From Zeugodacus cucurbitae (Eukaryota > Arthropoda > Insecta > Diptera > Tephritidae), in the NCBI RefSeq assembly GCF_028554725.1, contig NC_071668.1, positions 46,543,732 through 46,607,731 of the forward strand: DNA of 64,000 nt. Direction: 5' to 3'. Position 1 is the first letter of the stretch, and every line of letters begins with the position of its first letter. The position numbers and the translations under genes are program-made. The notes under the pieces are model-generated. The model had not been told where the DNA came from and did no database searches. It worked only from the letters and a program-made list of their open reading frames with translations. Positions 10,723 through 21,928 of this stretch are shown one piece after another.

Positions 10723-11170
10723 AACACACAATTTGACCCACATATTCGTCATATATATGGTATAAAGTCCATTGAAAGTTTGAAAATCCTAATATTAAGT
10801 ATGTGGGAGTTAGGTGAAGTTATGACCCGATTTCACGTATTTTTGGCACGGAGACATTATTAAAAGAAAGATATTCCCTTCGAATTTCTTCAAAACATCT
10901 GAGGGACTTACCTATATTTTCGGTAAAAAAATATTAGAAGCACTGAGGATATATGGAGCCTTGAAAATGTATGGTTTTTTTAGAAGGGCGATGCTACATT
11001 ATAGTGTGTATGTAGTATTTGCTCAAAGCTCTGTTCCGATATCTTCACTAGTGCTTACTTTATATATTGTAAAGTAAACAATTTAGGTCGTCTTCAAAGT
11101 TCTGGTATATAGAAAGTAGGCGTGGTTGTGAACCGATTTGGCATATTTTCACAACATATCATTGGAATGA
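10723..11170 (-). repeat. HINE-like repeat, inverted internal fragment
   Basis: CACAATTTGACCCACATATTCGTC, AAAGTCCATTGAAAG, CACTAGTGCTTACTTTATATATTG and GTAGGCGTGGTTGTGAACCGATTT are consecutive family blocks. Both ends are missing. Confidence 0.6.
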
Positions 11171-11933
11171 ACTGTTGTCGTTTATTCGACAGTTACTTAC
11201 AAATTAACACAAATCATATAAAATACATATACTCGTATACATATAAAAAGTTGCATTAAAAAATTAGGGCATTACTTACTTACTTACACACGTTTGTATA
11301 TGCATGTATTTATTCATACATATATTAATCCAGTACCTTAAGATGCACAACAAATTATTCACTAAATTATTGCAGCTACATTTGCATACGATTTCGATCA
11401 CTTCTTATAGACACTTCAATTTGTATTTGCAATATTTTCGATATCCACATTCGTGAGACATTTACACTATAAGCATTTATGTTGTGGTTATTTTTCTATA
11501 AAACATCGTTTACATGAAATATTTTGCTTTTTTTCTTCAATCAACGTGTATGGTTTTTCACTAAAATATGTGAATATTACTAAACACAACCGCGTAACAA
11601 TTTCAAATATGTATATTACAAATTTACTCAAGATTAATGGAAGTACAATGGTTTATGTTCAGTGCCGGAAAATTGTTTGTACGAAAAGTGCATTATGCAC
11701 CTAAAACTGACGAACGAAATGTCGTAAAACAAATAACCTGACAAAACAAAAAAGAAATAATAACATATTCAGCGAATTTCTGCGTGTAACACATAAAATG
11801 AAACTGATAAACAAAATTGTTGACTGAACAGTGTATTGAATTCATTCGTCGTAATTGCATTATTTTCAACATTTTAAAGATTTATAATTCATCTATATCA
11901 ATCTTTTATTTTCTTTAATTTAATATATTTTAT
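11171..11933. other. Spacer downstream of ND-B17
   Basis: AT-rich and without a recognisable gene. It holds the presumed 3' UTR and polyadenylation region of the minus-strand ND-B17 gene next to 11933. An 83-codon ORF at 11453-11704 has no recognisable domain. Confidence 0.5.
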
Positions 11934-12641
11934 TTAAATTGCCGCTTGTTTAAATCCACGAGCTGCATAATCGGATGGTTGTGTACGGTCCGAAACTTTT
12001 GGATATCCCTCATCGCCAGGGTTGCAGACGCGACGTGAAGTGATTACACGCCAGCCTCCTTTCCGTGTCCAGTCCTAAAAGTTACAAAAGTAAAAATGTA
12101 GTTAAGATTTGATAAACTATTATAAAAAAAAACAATTTTGATAATCAATTTCAATGGTATATGCATATACAAATATACTTACATTCTGATTATACTTAAA
12201 ATAGTAAGCACCGGCGTAAATAGCTGCAATGGCCATAGCGAATTTCCCAGTCCAAAAACGTATTGTATACGCGCGTTGTGTACCCTATAAGATATTAATG
12301 TTACATGTGTTAAAATCTTGCCTTTCAAGATTTCTATATTTTTCTATTACATAACATTAAACTTTGTTATATATTTCTTGAATTATTGCACATACCAGCA
12401 CTGGTGTTAGCGCTTCCCCAAGTTTATCTAGAGGGAATCGGTAGAAGCGTTTAATAGGGTTCTGTAATTGTTTTTCCAATTCGGGTACTACGCGAGGCCC
12501 ATGGTGCAACTCCAAATCTTTCAACCACTGCTTGCGCCATGCTCGTTCATCATTTGACATGCCAATCAAACGCTCTCGCTCACGCACCATGCGCCCTGCA
12601 ATGGACATGGGCTTCACTCCACCCGTTTCTGAAGCAGCCAT
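11934..12641 (-). CDS. ND-B17: NADH dehydrogenase (ubiquinone) 1 beta subcomplex subunit 6 (B17)
   Basis: An accessory subunit of mitochondrial respiratory complex I, in the membrane arm. Three coding exons read on the minus strand: 12641-12396 (starts MAASETGGVKPMSIAG, ends ALTPVL), 12284-12183 (GTQRAYTIRFWTGKFAMAIA, containing the single membrane segment) and 12074-11934 (DWTRKGGWRVITSRRVCNPG, ends FKQAAI-stop). Introns are GT..AG and all fall between codons. The predicted protein has 162 residues, longer than the mammalian subunit because of the C-terminal extension. A 5' UTR intron with donor GTAAGTGGG (near 12710) and acceptor TTTCAG (near 12650) precedes the ATG, so the longer open frame upstream is non-coding. 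The start was chosen at the conserved MAASE. It is transcribed away from Mtr4, so the two genes may share a promoter region. Confidence 0.88.
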
Positions 12642-13175
12642 TTTTATATCTGAAAGTTTGTGTTTATTAATTGAAAAATAACAATCAATGAAAATAAATT
12701 CCCACTTACTATATACTTTCCGACGAGCGAGTAAAAACAATAAAAATTTGATATGACAGCCTACTCTAACAGCTGATTGTCAGAAAAAACCGTATATAAG
12801 ATAAATGTCAAACGTGATAGATTAGCAGAGAACGTATAATATTTAACGTTCTCTGGATTAGTACATATTTATTTGAAGAGTATAGTAGAAAATATTAAAT
12901 ATGGTATGAAATCGATATATTTATATTTACTAATTATGTTTGGAAATATTATATTTTTATTTAATTATTAGGCCGTCTCATGTTATAATTACAACTTTCA
13001 TTTCGTACTGTACATCAGTAAGCACACACAAATATTATGGTGTTGTACTACATATATTCTTTATATTTTGCAACACCACAACCCTTAAATGATTTTGACG
13101 TTTCTTGTTTTGTAAATTAACGTGCTCCTATTTGGTTCCACACTTTATTAATTTTATATATTAAATTTAAAAATA
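12642..13175. promoter_or_regulatory. Divergent intergenic region between ND-B17 and Mtr4
   Basis: About 530 bp separates the two start codons, including the ND-B17 5' UTR exon and intron. No TATA box or initiator can be assigned with confidence. An inverted pair TATGGTGTTG / CAACACCACA lies at about 13038-13083. The shared-promoter idea rests only on the head-to-head arrangement of two housekeeping genes. Confidence 0.4.
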
Positions 13176-16100
13176 ATGGCTGAAGTTGACGATTTATTTG
13201 ATTGTTTTAATGAAGATAACGACGAAAGCGTTTCCGCCAATCCAGTTGTAGAGTTAAAAGACATTAAAACAGGAGATTCTTTAGAGGAGAGGTATTTACA
13301 CTAGCACAATTTTATAAAAACTGTTCACCCAAAACTTTGTGGTTACTTTTTAGGAAAGCTGAAAGCGGAGAAAAGCGTGGATGTGAGGCTATTAAAGCAG
13401 ACGCAGAAAATGATGAGGCTCCGCAAAAACGTATAAAAGAGACGGAATCCATATTGGACGATATTTGTGTGGACGCCTTACGTTCCCGAATATCAGTGCA
13501 CGTTATTGAGAGTCCAGAGTCGTGTACACATGAAGTAGCCGTATATCCGGGTCAAGCATATATTCCTCTACAAGCCCAAAATGGACCACCAGCAAAAGAA
13601 TATCCTTTTGTATTAGATCCTTTTCAAAAAGAAGCAATTCTTTGCATAGATAATCAACAAAGTGTATTAGTGTCTGCGCACACATCTGCTGGCAAAACTG
13701 TAGTGGCCGAATATGCTATTGCTAAATCTCTGGGTTGTAAACAGCGTGTAATTTATACCACACCTATTAAAGCGCTTTCTAACCAAAAATATCGAGAGTT
13801 CAATGAAGAATTTAAAGATGTTGGTTTGGTAACTGGTGATGTGACGATAAATCCATCAGCTTCTTGCCTTATTATGACAACGGAGATTTTGCGGAATATG
13901 TTATATAGAGGAAGTGAGATTATGCGTGAAGTAGGTTGGGTCGTATTCGATGAAATTCATTACATGCGTGACAAAGAAAGAGGTGTAGTGTGGGAGGAAA
14001 CCTTAATTTTATTGCCCGACAATGTACGCTACGTATTTCTTTCTGCTACTATACCAAATGCTCGCCAATTCGCCGAATGGGTCTGTCATCTTCACAAGCA
14101 ACCATGCCATGTAGTTTACACAGATTATCGGCCGACGCCGCTGCAACATTACATATTTCCAGCTGGTGGCGACGGTATACATCTCATAGTTGACGAAAAA
14201 GGCCAGTTTAAGGAAGATAATTTTACAACAGCCATGGCGGTTTTGCAAAATGCAGGTATGTTTACATTTTTTCAATTAATTAAGTTGCTTTAAAACTGCC
14301 AATATTTTATCAGGTGATGCAGCTAAAGGCGATCAAAGAGGAAGAAAAGGTGGTATTCGTGGTGTTGACAGTGGGCAGTCGAATATTTTTAAAATAGTCA
14401 AAATGATAATGGAACGGAATTTCGCCCCTGTAATTATCTTTTCATTTAGTAAAAAGGATTGTGAGGTATATGCTATGCAAATGGCAAAGCTGGATTTTAA
14501 TACTGCCGAAGAGAAAAAACTGGTAGATGAAGTTTTCAATAATGCGATGGATGTACTCTCTGAGGAAGATCGTCAATTGCCGCAAGTTGAAAATGTTTTG
14601 CCTTTACTAAAGCGTGGCATTGGTATACATCATGGCGGTCTCTTGCCGATCCTAAAAGAAATTATTGAGATTTTGTTTGGCGAAGGCTTGCTTAAAGCAC
14701 TTTTTGCTACGGAAACTTTTGCCATGGGTTTGAACATGCCTGCGCGCACAGTACTTTTTACAGCACCACGAAAATTTGATGGTAAAAATTTCAGGTATGT
14801 TTTTTCCACATAATTAATGCTTAGTGCAAATGGTTAAATAAATGATTTATTTAATAGGTGGATTTCCTCTGGCGAATACATCCAAATGGCTGGACGTGCT
14901 GGTCGACGTGGTCTCGATGATAAAGGTATCGTTATATTAATGATTGACGAGAAAGTGTCACCATCCATCGGTCGCGGAATTGTACAAGGCAAAGCAGATC
15001 CCATAAACTCTGCATTTCACTTAACTTACAACATGGTGCTGAATTTGCTGCGTGTCGAAGAAATCAATCCCGAATATATGTTGGAACGTTCATTTTTTCA
15101 GTTCCAAAACCAGTCGTCAATACCTGAACTTTACAAACAAGTTCAAGACAAACAAAATGAGTTGGCAAAAATTAAAATCAGCGAAGAACACAGCGTTGCA
15201 TCCTACCACCATATACGCGAACAACTCGATTCTTATGGCAAACAGTTTAAGCGTTGGATTACAAAACCCGAATATCTGGTGCCTTTCTTACAACCAGGTC
15301 GTCTGATAAAAATTCAAAATGAAAAGGACGAATTCGATTGGGGTATTGTCGTGAACTTTAAAAAACAAACAAATAATGCTAAAAATCCTCTGAAAGCAGA
15401 AACGGTCGTGGTAGTCGATGTTTTATTGCATGTTACTGAGGATTCGGCAAAGGCCGAAGAGCCAAAACCATGCAAGTCCGGCCAAAAGGGCAATATGGAA
15501 GTTGTTCCTGTTCTACATACACTTATATCGCAGATTTCGTCTCTTCGCGTTTATTATCCCAATGACTTGCGTCCGGCGGATAACCGACGAAGTGTGCTGA
15601 AAACGATCGCTGAAGTGAAGAAGCGTTTCCCAAAAGGCCCGCCACTGCTCAATCCCATTACTGAAATGAACATAAAAAGTGATGAATTCAAACAGGTTGT
15701 GGACTCCATAGATAAGTTCGAAGAGCGTTTGTTCGCACATCCTCTACATAATTCGACTGAATTGGACAAGATTTACGAACGTTATACACAGAAATTGAAG
15801 GTGCAGGAAGAACTGAAGGCGGTTAAAACAAAATTGAAGGAAGCACGTAGTTTGCTACAGATGGACGAGCTGAAGCATCGGAAACGTGTACTACGCCGTA
15901 TGGAGTACTGCACAGCTGCTGATGTAATAGAGTTTAAAGGACGTGTTGCATGCGAATTAAGCTCAGCAGATGAACTTCTTTTAACTGAAATGATATTCAA
16001 CGGGATATTTAATGAAATTACCACAGCACAGTCAGTTGCATTGCTGTCTTGTTTCGTCTGCGATGAAAAGTCTTCAGAAACTCCCAAGGCAACCGAAGAA

Positions 16101-16448
16101 CTTTCGGGTCCACTGCGTTCAATGCAAGACTTGGCGCGTCGCATTGCAAAAATCTCCACCGAATGCAAATTAAATATGGACGAGGAATCGTACGTGGAAA
16201 AATTCAAACCATTTCTTATGGACGTAGTTTTAGCGTGGTGTAAAGGTGCTTCATTTTTGAGCGTCTGCAGAATGACAGACATTTTTGAAGGCTCCATAAT
16301 TCGATGTATGCGCCGTCTGGAAGAATTATTGCGGCAATTGTGCCAAGCAGCGAAAACAATCGGTAACACAGACTTGGAAAACAAATTCTCTGAAGGTGTG
16401 CGCCTGCTCAAAAGGGATATTGTATTCGCCGCTTCATTATATTTATAA
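13176..16448 (+). CDS. Mtr4: Exosome RNA helicase Mtr4 (SKIV2L2/MTREX orthologue)
   Basis: A DExH-box 3'-5' RNA helicase that feeds RNA to the nuclear exosome, as part of TRAMP-like and NEXT complexes. Four exons: 13176-13291 (MAEVDDLFDCFNEDND), 13354-14255, 14314-14794 and 14858-16448. Phases fit and give 1,029 residues, close to the human protein (about 1,042). Motifs in order: AHTSAGKT (Walker A), TTPIKALSNQKY, FDEIHYMRD (DEIH), LSATIPNA, GIGIHHGGLLP, ATETFAMGLNMPART, QMAGRAGRRGLDDKG (motif VI). The arch/KOW region follows, then a C-terminal helical bundle ending KRDIVFAASLYL, nearly identical to the human C-terminus as I recall it. That ending and the short acidic N-terminus favour Mtr4 over the cytoplasmic relative Ski2 (twister). 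AATAAA lies at 16561. Introns are 58-63 bp. No damage seen. Confidence 0.93.
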
Positions 16449-16829
16449 ATATCAATTTTATGCATAGTAATGTAGTTATTCATAATTTTCAAAAGAGCAA
16501 ATATGCAATGCATTCATATTATAGATGTTCGTCGATATATGGTACATACATATGTACATAAATAAAAAGCATGACATATGGACATATACTACATTATGTT
16601 ATTTTATTTTTGGCAAAGATAATCATATGATAGGTTCTTTTACTACAGAAGTATTCTAAATAATTATTGTTGTTTGAGTCTGTTGATCTGTTGAGTGGAA
16701 GATTTGAAATTGTCACGATGAGACTTTTTGTATTTTTGTATGAGGAATGTCAATAGCCTCTTAGTTGGCTTCGTTTGGATTGTGGTTTGTAAGGTATAAT
16801 ATAATATATGGAGGATGGAGTCACATGTA
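16449..16829. other. Mtr4 3' flank
   Basis: Holds the Mtr4 3' UTR with AATAAA at 16561-16566. After that the DNA is AT-rich and without a recognisable gene until RTE-like sequence starts near 16830. Confidence 0.5.
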
Positions 16830-17735
16830 GAAGTTCCGTAAGTGAGGAAAGTTTCTGACTTTCATTCACTTGGGATTGGCCAGGAACAATTCTTTTGCAT
16901 GTGGCTCAAGCAGCTCACGACTTCCGGTCTTAGACCTCTGGGTAGCCAACAGACATCCGTTTGGAGGCGAGCTAAAGTGAGACCGCTTATGCGGTTGTGC
17001 GAAAGGTTTGGGACCCACCACATAAAAAAACCCCAATGAAAAGGAAGCAACAGCCTCGGATGAGAGACACCAATTTTGCTGACGACCACTGCAATTGTAT
17101 AATGGACTACGAATTAAGGGCATGTATCTGGAATGTCCGGACCCTTAACTGGGTAGGTGCCTCTGTCCAGCTGGTTGATGTCTTCATAAGAGTAAAGGCT
17201 GACATCACCGCCATCCAAGAAATGCGATGGACGGGACAAGGCCGTAAGAAGGTGGTATATCTACTACAGCCGCCATGTTAAAGAGCGCACATTTGTTGTG
17301 GTATTCGTAGTGGGGGAGAGACTCCGTCGTCGGGTCCTGGCATTCACCTCGGTGGATGAACGTCTTGCCACAATCCGCATCAAAGCGATGTTCTTCAACG
17401 CTAGGGTAGGTAAAATGGTGTCTTTGGGACAACAGTCGGAAAATTTAGCCTCCATGACGAAACATCGCCAAATGGCATGAGACTGTTCAACTTCGCTGGG
17501 GCCCGAAATATACTCGTCTGTAGTACTAGATTCCAGCATAAAAAATCCATCAAGCTGCATGGTTGTTCCCCGATCGAATCACTCTCAACCAGATCTATCA
17601 TGTTGTGATCGATGGACGACATGTCTCCAGTGTTTTTGATGTGCGTACGTTTAGCGGTCCTAACATCGACTCGGACCACTATCTTGTAGCAGCTAAGATT
17701 CGCACCCGCATTTGTGTAGAAAAGCAATATATTAA
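16830..17735 (+). mobile_element. RTE-type LINE, 5' part with endonuclease remnant
   Basis: 5' leader-like sequence is followed by apurinic-type endonuclease motifs: LRACIWNVRTLNWVGA and DITAIQEMRWTGQG (near 17110-17245), the typical start of RTE/'craniofacial development protein 2-like' endonucleases. Later, shifted frames give VIDGRHVSSVFDVRTF and GPNIDSDHYLVAAKI (17590-17700), the endonuclease C-terminus with the catalytic SDH. Stop codons and frameshifts break the frame several times. The RT half is absent, so it is a truncated, dead copy. The same endonuclease tail occurs at 35180-35300. Confidence 0.75.
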
Positions 17736-17746
17736 CGAATTTATGT

Positions 17747-18060
17747 ATATTTTTTTAATAATTAGTGTTCAGTACTAATTGTTCGGCTAATAACCGCAAT
17801 ATTTGACTTCTATCCAATTTTATTCCACCCAAAGTGTATTCAACACACTTTGAATACACTTTGATTCCACCAAACTGAAAATATCATTGGCAATCAGCTG
17901 TTTAACAGAGTTTATAACTCGCTTTGCTGCCGTCTATCACCTACAAATTTGGATCTCATTAATACCCCTGACAGACGGCGGCATTAATCCGGATTAACTG
18001 CGCTTTTAATCCGACACATTTTGATGCGGTTCAGCAACATTGCTAAACATGGCCGCTTTT
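17747..18060. repeat. Duplicated upstream block A with GCCGTCT/AGACGGC hairpin
   Basis: Shares a long run with 18181-18410: TACTAATTGT.CGG..AA.AACCGCAATAT, CTATCCAATTTTATT, CAATCAGCTGTTTAA, GAGTTTATAACTCGCTTTG. It ends with inverted GCCGTCTATCA...TGACAGACGGC (17930-17980) and GGATTAACTGC. Block A also holds an extra insert with a local repeat (AAAGTGTATTCA..AACACACTTTGAATACACTTTGA). Confidence 0.6.
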
Positions 18061-18180
18061 AACCTATTGTGAATGAAAATACGCAATTCTGACAGCTGTT
18101 TTTCAATTAAATGTAAACAAAAGCATACGTATGCAATGAAATTGCTAAATTTTTCTAAAATGGAAGTTCTAATAAAACAC

Positions 18181-18420
18181 TATTTTTTTTAATATTTAGT
18201 GATTTTGTACTAATTGTGCGGTTAACAACCGCAATATGTGCTTTCTATCCAATTTTATTTTACCAATATGAAAATATTATTGCCAATCAGCTGTTTAAGG
18301 GAGTTTATAACTCGCTTTGTTGCCGTCTGTCACCTACATATTTGCAACTGATTAATACCGCTGACAGACGGCGGCGTTAATTCGGATTAACTGCTTTAAT
18401 CGGGGTTAATTCGAGAGTTA
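18181..18420. repeat. Duplicated upstream block B with GCCGTCTGTCA hairpin
   Basis: Second copy of the block at 17747-18060. It has a perfect 11-bp inverted pair GCCGTCTGTCA...TGACAGACGGC (near 18321-18372) and ends GGATTAACTGCTTTAATCGG. It lies directly upstream of the Myb/SANT-like gene. Confidence 0.6.
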
Positions 18421-18467
18421 TACGTTAGCGGGCTTGATCCATTAAAAAAAAAAAAAACAAAAAACAG

Positions 18468-19105
18468 ATATATCTGCGCAAATGGCTCATAAATTTACAC
18501 CAAAGGAAGTGCATGTAAAAATAAGAAACTTGACACAAAAATATAGGTATACTGTGCATCCACATAACCTTTTTAACATTATTAACTTTTGGGAAATTGC
18601 AGAGAAGAAAAGAAAAAAGTTGGACGCTCGGAGGACAGCACGTCGGCTTGGAAACATTTTGGTGCGGTTCATCAAATAATGGAACTGTCGGCAGCCAATA
18701 ATGAAGAAACATATGAATCGTTTACTATGGTAAGCTTGAATTTTACATTTCTTTATCTTATTGATCTTAAAATAATTTCTTCATTAGAACACATCGTCAT
18801 CAATATCGCTGCCGTTCCCGTCACCAACACTTACAGCATCACCATTGACCCACTCGCCATTGACCCGCTCGCCATTATTGTCACCACTGCATAGTTCCTT
18901 AACACCAACTAGAAAGAGGGCAACTAGAAAGAGGGATTATAAGGGTGAACTGTTGAAAGTGGCAAAGGAGCAAAATGAATTGCTGATTGCAGTGGTGAAA
19001 GATAACAAAAAACTATCAGAAGCAATTGTTAAAGCCATTGAAGAACAAAATAATACTATGAAGGAGTTCATAGATACTATGAAACGTATTTTAGAAAAGA
19101 TGTAA
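18468..19105 (+). CDS. Myb/SANT-like (trihelix) DNA-binding protein, 5'-incomplete, probably transposon-derived
   Basis: Three exons can be joined by GT..AG: 18468-18546, 18603-18729 and 18788-19105. The frame reads ISAQMAHKFTPKEVHVKIRN, LTQKYR, then across the first intron EEKKKVG, SAWKHFGAVHQIM and AANNEETYESFTM. After the second intron come a Ser/Pro/Thr-rich linker and a basic, coiled-coil-like C-terminus (KGELLKVAKEQNELL to KRILEKM). This is the second and third helix of a trihelix/Myb-SANT domain like those found next to PIF/Harbinger transposases. The first helix must come from an upstream exon: AACAG at 18463-18467 looks like an acceptor, and ISAQM continues the domain pattern. No such exon is seen, so the gene is partial. 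No DDE transposase is nearby. The ATG at 18482 could also serve as start, giving 169 residues. Confidence 0.6.
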
Positions 19106-21004
19106 ATGTTTCTTTTGGTTTTAATGTATGTATACGTTTTTAATGGTGTTTAAATGTATTAAACATGAATTAAAATTAAGTTAAGTTTATGTATATATGT
19201 ATTAGTAATTAGTTGAACTTAATAATAATATAAATGTATTTAAATTAAGGAAATATAAAATGTATTTGAATACAAATAGCTACCCGATTAACTGCATTCG
19301 GACACAGTTGTTGAAATTAAGTATTGGCCTTAATTCCCCCAACCCTGGGTGGTCGTAATAGCTAATAAAGGATAATCTACAGAATGTTACTTTTAAAACA
19401 TATTCCACATAATAATAATTCCAAACATAAATAAATATAATATTTTTATGTCCAATGAGGTGTTGATGAAACCAAAAATTTTAATTTTTTAAGTTATGTG
19501 AAAAGCTTTTACAATTTAAGTAAGAATACGATTAATTACCACATTTGAATTAATTCGTTTTAATATTTATTTTATATTGGCCTTTGCATTATCTGAATGG
19601 GTGGAACTATTGTATTGTTCATAAAATGTATATGTGACCTGGTCTACGGAAAGGGGGCTTAGGTGTCAAAAAATCAATTTTCACTTTTTAGTTGATTCGG
19701 ATGGAAGATGAGATGCTTTTATTTTTAACAGCTGTTTCCCAGAAAACTAGTTTTCGCACGTTAGCTCCCTTTTCGTAGACCAGGTCACATATATGTATGT
19801 ATGTATATAATATTTGACAGTATTTAAATACCTTTTAAACATTTCTGGACAACAATTCAATATCCTCTTCATTTACCAATTTTTAGTGTTTCTATTCAAA
19901 AAGATGGGTTCGTTCTTCAAATACAATCAGCTTCATGTAAAAGATTTTTTTACCGAAACCGAAAATAAAGGAAATTTGTTTAAAACAATTAATTGACTTG
20001 AAGCTCCATGACATGATAAGAATACTCTAGTTGGTTTGATTTACGTAGACATAGACATAAATAGAGCATATGCGAAAAGGAGGATGCAAAAACATCTATA
20101 CATAAACACACAAAAAATAAACATGTTGTTTATATAGAAAGGCCTAAGTATGCAGACATAAAAATGAGGACACCACGTGTTAGACGCATACAAATACAAT
20201 GACCTGTTTATTAAACGTATAAAATATTGTAAAAATTACAAGTTAAGCTTAGCCAAGTAATATACAAACATACGCATATGTACATGCATACTTACATAGA
20301 TTTTAAAATTAAAACATATATACTTATCAGAATAACGGTACACAAGTAGTTATTCTTTGAAGTTTTTGCGTATAAGTATTCGAGCATGCTTGTATTTTGA
20401 ATATTTACACAAACAAAAACAAATAGAATGAAACTTGCATATGAACGGAGGTACTTATACGCATACATTGGACGGATTACACTGATGTTTGGAGTTGATC
20501 ACTACACGCACGTAGATAATTCACTTAAAATTAAACGTATTAACTCTAGCATATTTCTCAATACAAATAATTGAGAACATATAAATACAATACAAAAACA
20601 AAAATATTCACCAGCTCAAAATATTTGCTTTCTACAAATTTTTATTAGCTCCAGAAAAATAATTTCGGCTGAAAGTCCGTAAAATTACGCTTAATAAGTA
20701 ATATTAGTATTCATATTACATGTATTCTTATATTACAAAAAAAAAATAAAATTATTATATATACATAGTTTTTAGTGTCGCATGTATGACAATGCATTCA
20801 ATTTATTTTATTTTTTTTTAAATTAATTACAAAATTTCGTTTAGATATATTCCATATGTTTGAATTCATTTATAAGAATTTCAGCTTAATGGAAAAAGTT
20901 ATTTATTTATAAATATAAATACAATATTTATATAGATAAAAAAATATTTGGTTTTGGAAGAATATTCGGTCATATGAAAAAATAATCAATTACAGTTGAT
21001 CTTC
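19106..21004. other. Spacer between the Myb/SANT-like gene and the neuroligin 3' flank
   Basis: Apart from the MITE at 19634-19788, this ~1.9 kb is AT-rich with many TACATA/ATGTATG runs. A 60-codon ORF at 19814-19996 has no recognisable domain. Part may be the long 3' UTR of the minus-strand neuroligin gene, but I see no decisive signal. Confidence 0.4.
19634..19788. mobile_element. 155-bp MITE with ~28-bp terminal inverted repeats
   Basis: The left end GTGACCTGGTCTACGG..AAGG and the right end CCCTTTTCGTAGACCAGGTCAC are inverted copies over about 28 bp with a few mismatches. ATAT flanks both sides and may be the target duplication. The core (TTAGTTGATTCGG...) has no ORF. Superfamily unknown. 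Confidence 0.7.
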
Positions 21005-21175
21005 CATGCATGATGGGATACCGACGGCAAGAGCCAAATAATAGCAAAGTACAACTGTGCACAAATCTATATATTGCGGGCTTTTGAAAATTAATGAAAA
21101 TTATATAACTCGAAGTCTCTCTAACTCGAAGTTTTTTTGTGGATTATAGTGATTCGAGTTAGAGAAGTTCCACTG
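21005..21175 (+). mobile_element. CAGTGGAACTTC-family TIR element, right end only
   Basis: From GCATGATGGGATACCGACGG through AACTCGAAGTCTCTCTAACT to the terminal TTAGAGAAGTTCCACTG, followed by TA. It matches the right end of the complete copies at 31915-32506 and 57602-58188. Confidence 0.65.
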
Positions 21176-21856
21176 TATGTCAATAATACACTTGAAGGCA
21201 ACGAAAAAGTTATGCAAATAAAGTTAGATGTGCGGTATACTTCTATCAATTTAATTTAAGCCAGTATTATTTTTTGATTCGCCACTTTGAAGGTATTTGC
21301 GGCAGTTATTTGCATTATAAATCTTCAAAATTTGGCAAAAAGTTGAACATTTATACTCTGGTGGATTTTTAAATACAATTCCTATATTAAAAGAAACACT
21401 TTTTGTAGTTCAATGGCGTAATATAACTGAGGCCCGGATATATTTACATACATCACCGAAAGCTTGACTGTTCGTGAATATGTTCTAGTTGTTTTTATAG
21501 AAAAGCGTTCGATTCGTTGTTTAGATTTTATATAATTCGAAACTACATGTAAGGTAGTGAAGGTAAAACATTTGTTTAAGCACGTCTTTAGTCATGTGCC
21601 AGGATTTTTCTTATTTCGTAATTGAATTATACATAAGCCTATCGATGATAAATATGTAGATGATAATTTTTTTCACACATATTTCACAAAAAAAGCTGGC
21701 ATAAAACAGTTAGGTTACATACCTTTCAGCCTTTGATAGAAATTTGTATATGTTTAGTATAAAATTGGTAAATATCCTCAATAAACATCATAACTCCTCG
21801 AAAAATTCTTCGCACATAACGGTAAAGTTAAGAAATTTCAAACTATTTCATTTACA

Positions 21857-21921
21857 CTCTCTAAGTGAGGATTTCAACAGCCACGACAATAGAATTTGGA
21901 CGGACCTCCTCACTTAGAGAG
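21857..21921 (-). promoter_or_regulatory. Perfect 15-bp stem-loop just after the neuroligin stop codon
   Basis: CTCTCTAAGTGAGGA (21857-21871) and TCCTCACTTAGAGAG (21907-21921) are exact reverse complements across a 35-nt loop. On the gene's strand the hairpin begins 7 nt after the stop codon, so it would sit at the very start of the 3' UTR. Function unknown: a structural 3'-UTR element is possible, and a tiny inverted-repeat insertion is an alternative. Confidence 0.6.
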
Positions 21922-21928
21922 CTGTTTC

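Noticed and set aside
12642..12740. N-terminal extension of ND-B17 (MFLLARRKVYSKWEF...)
   Set aside because: It crosses a GTAAGT donor and a TTTCAG acceptor. The extension is intron and 5' UTR, and the family starts near MAASE.
13337..16448. Annotating the helicase as Ski2/twister (cytoplasmic exosome helicase)
   Set aside because: The short acidic N-terminus, total length of 1,029 residues and C-terminus KRDIVFAASLYL match Mtr4 rather than the longer Ski2.
15782..16513. 243-codon minus-strand ORF
   Set aside because: It lies entirely antisense to the last Mtr4 exon and has no recognisable domain. It is a shadow of the real gene.
18482..18679. Single 65-codon ORF MAHKFTPKEV...LVRFIK as a stand-alone small protein
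   Set aside because: The second half runs through a GT..AG intron. Splicing gives the better trihelix-domain match.
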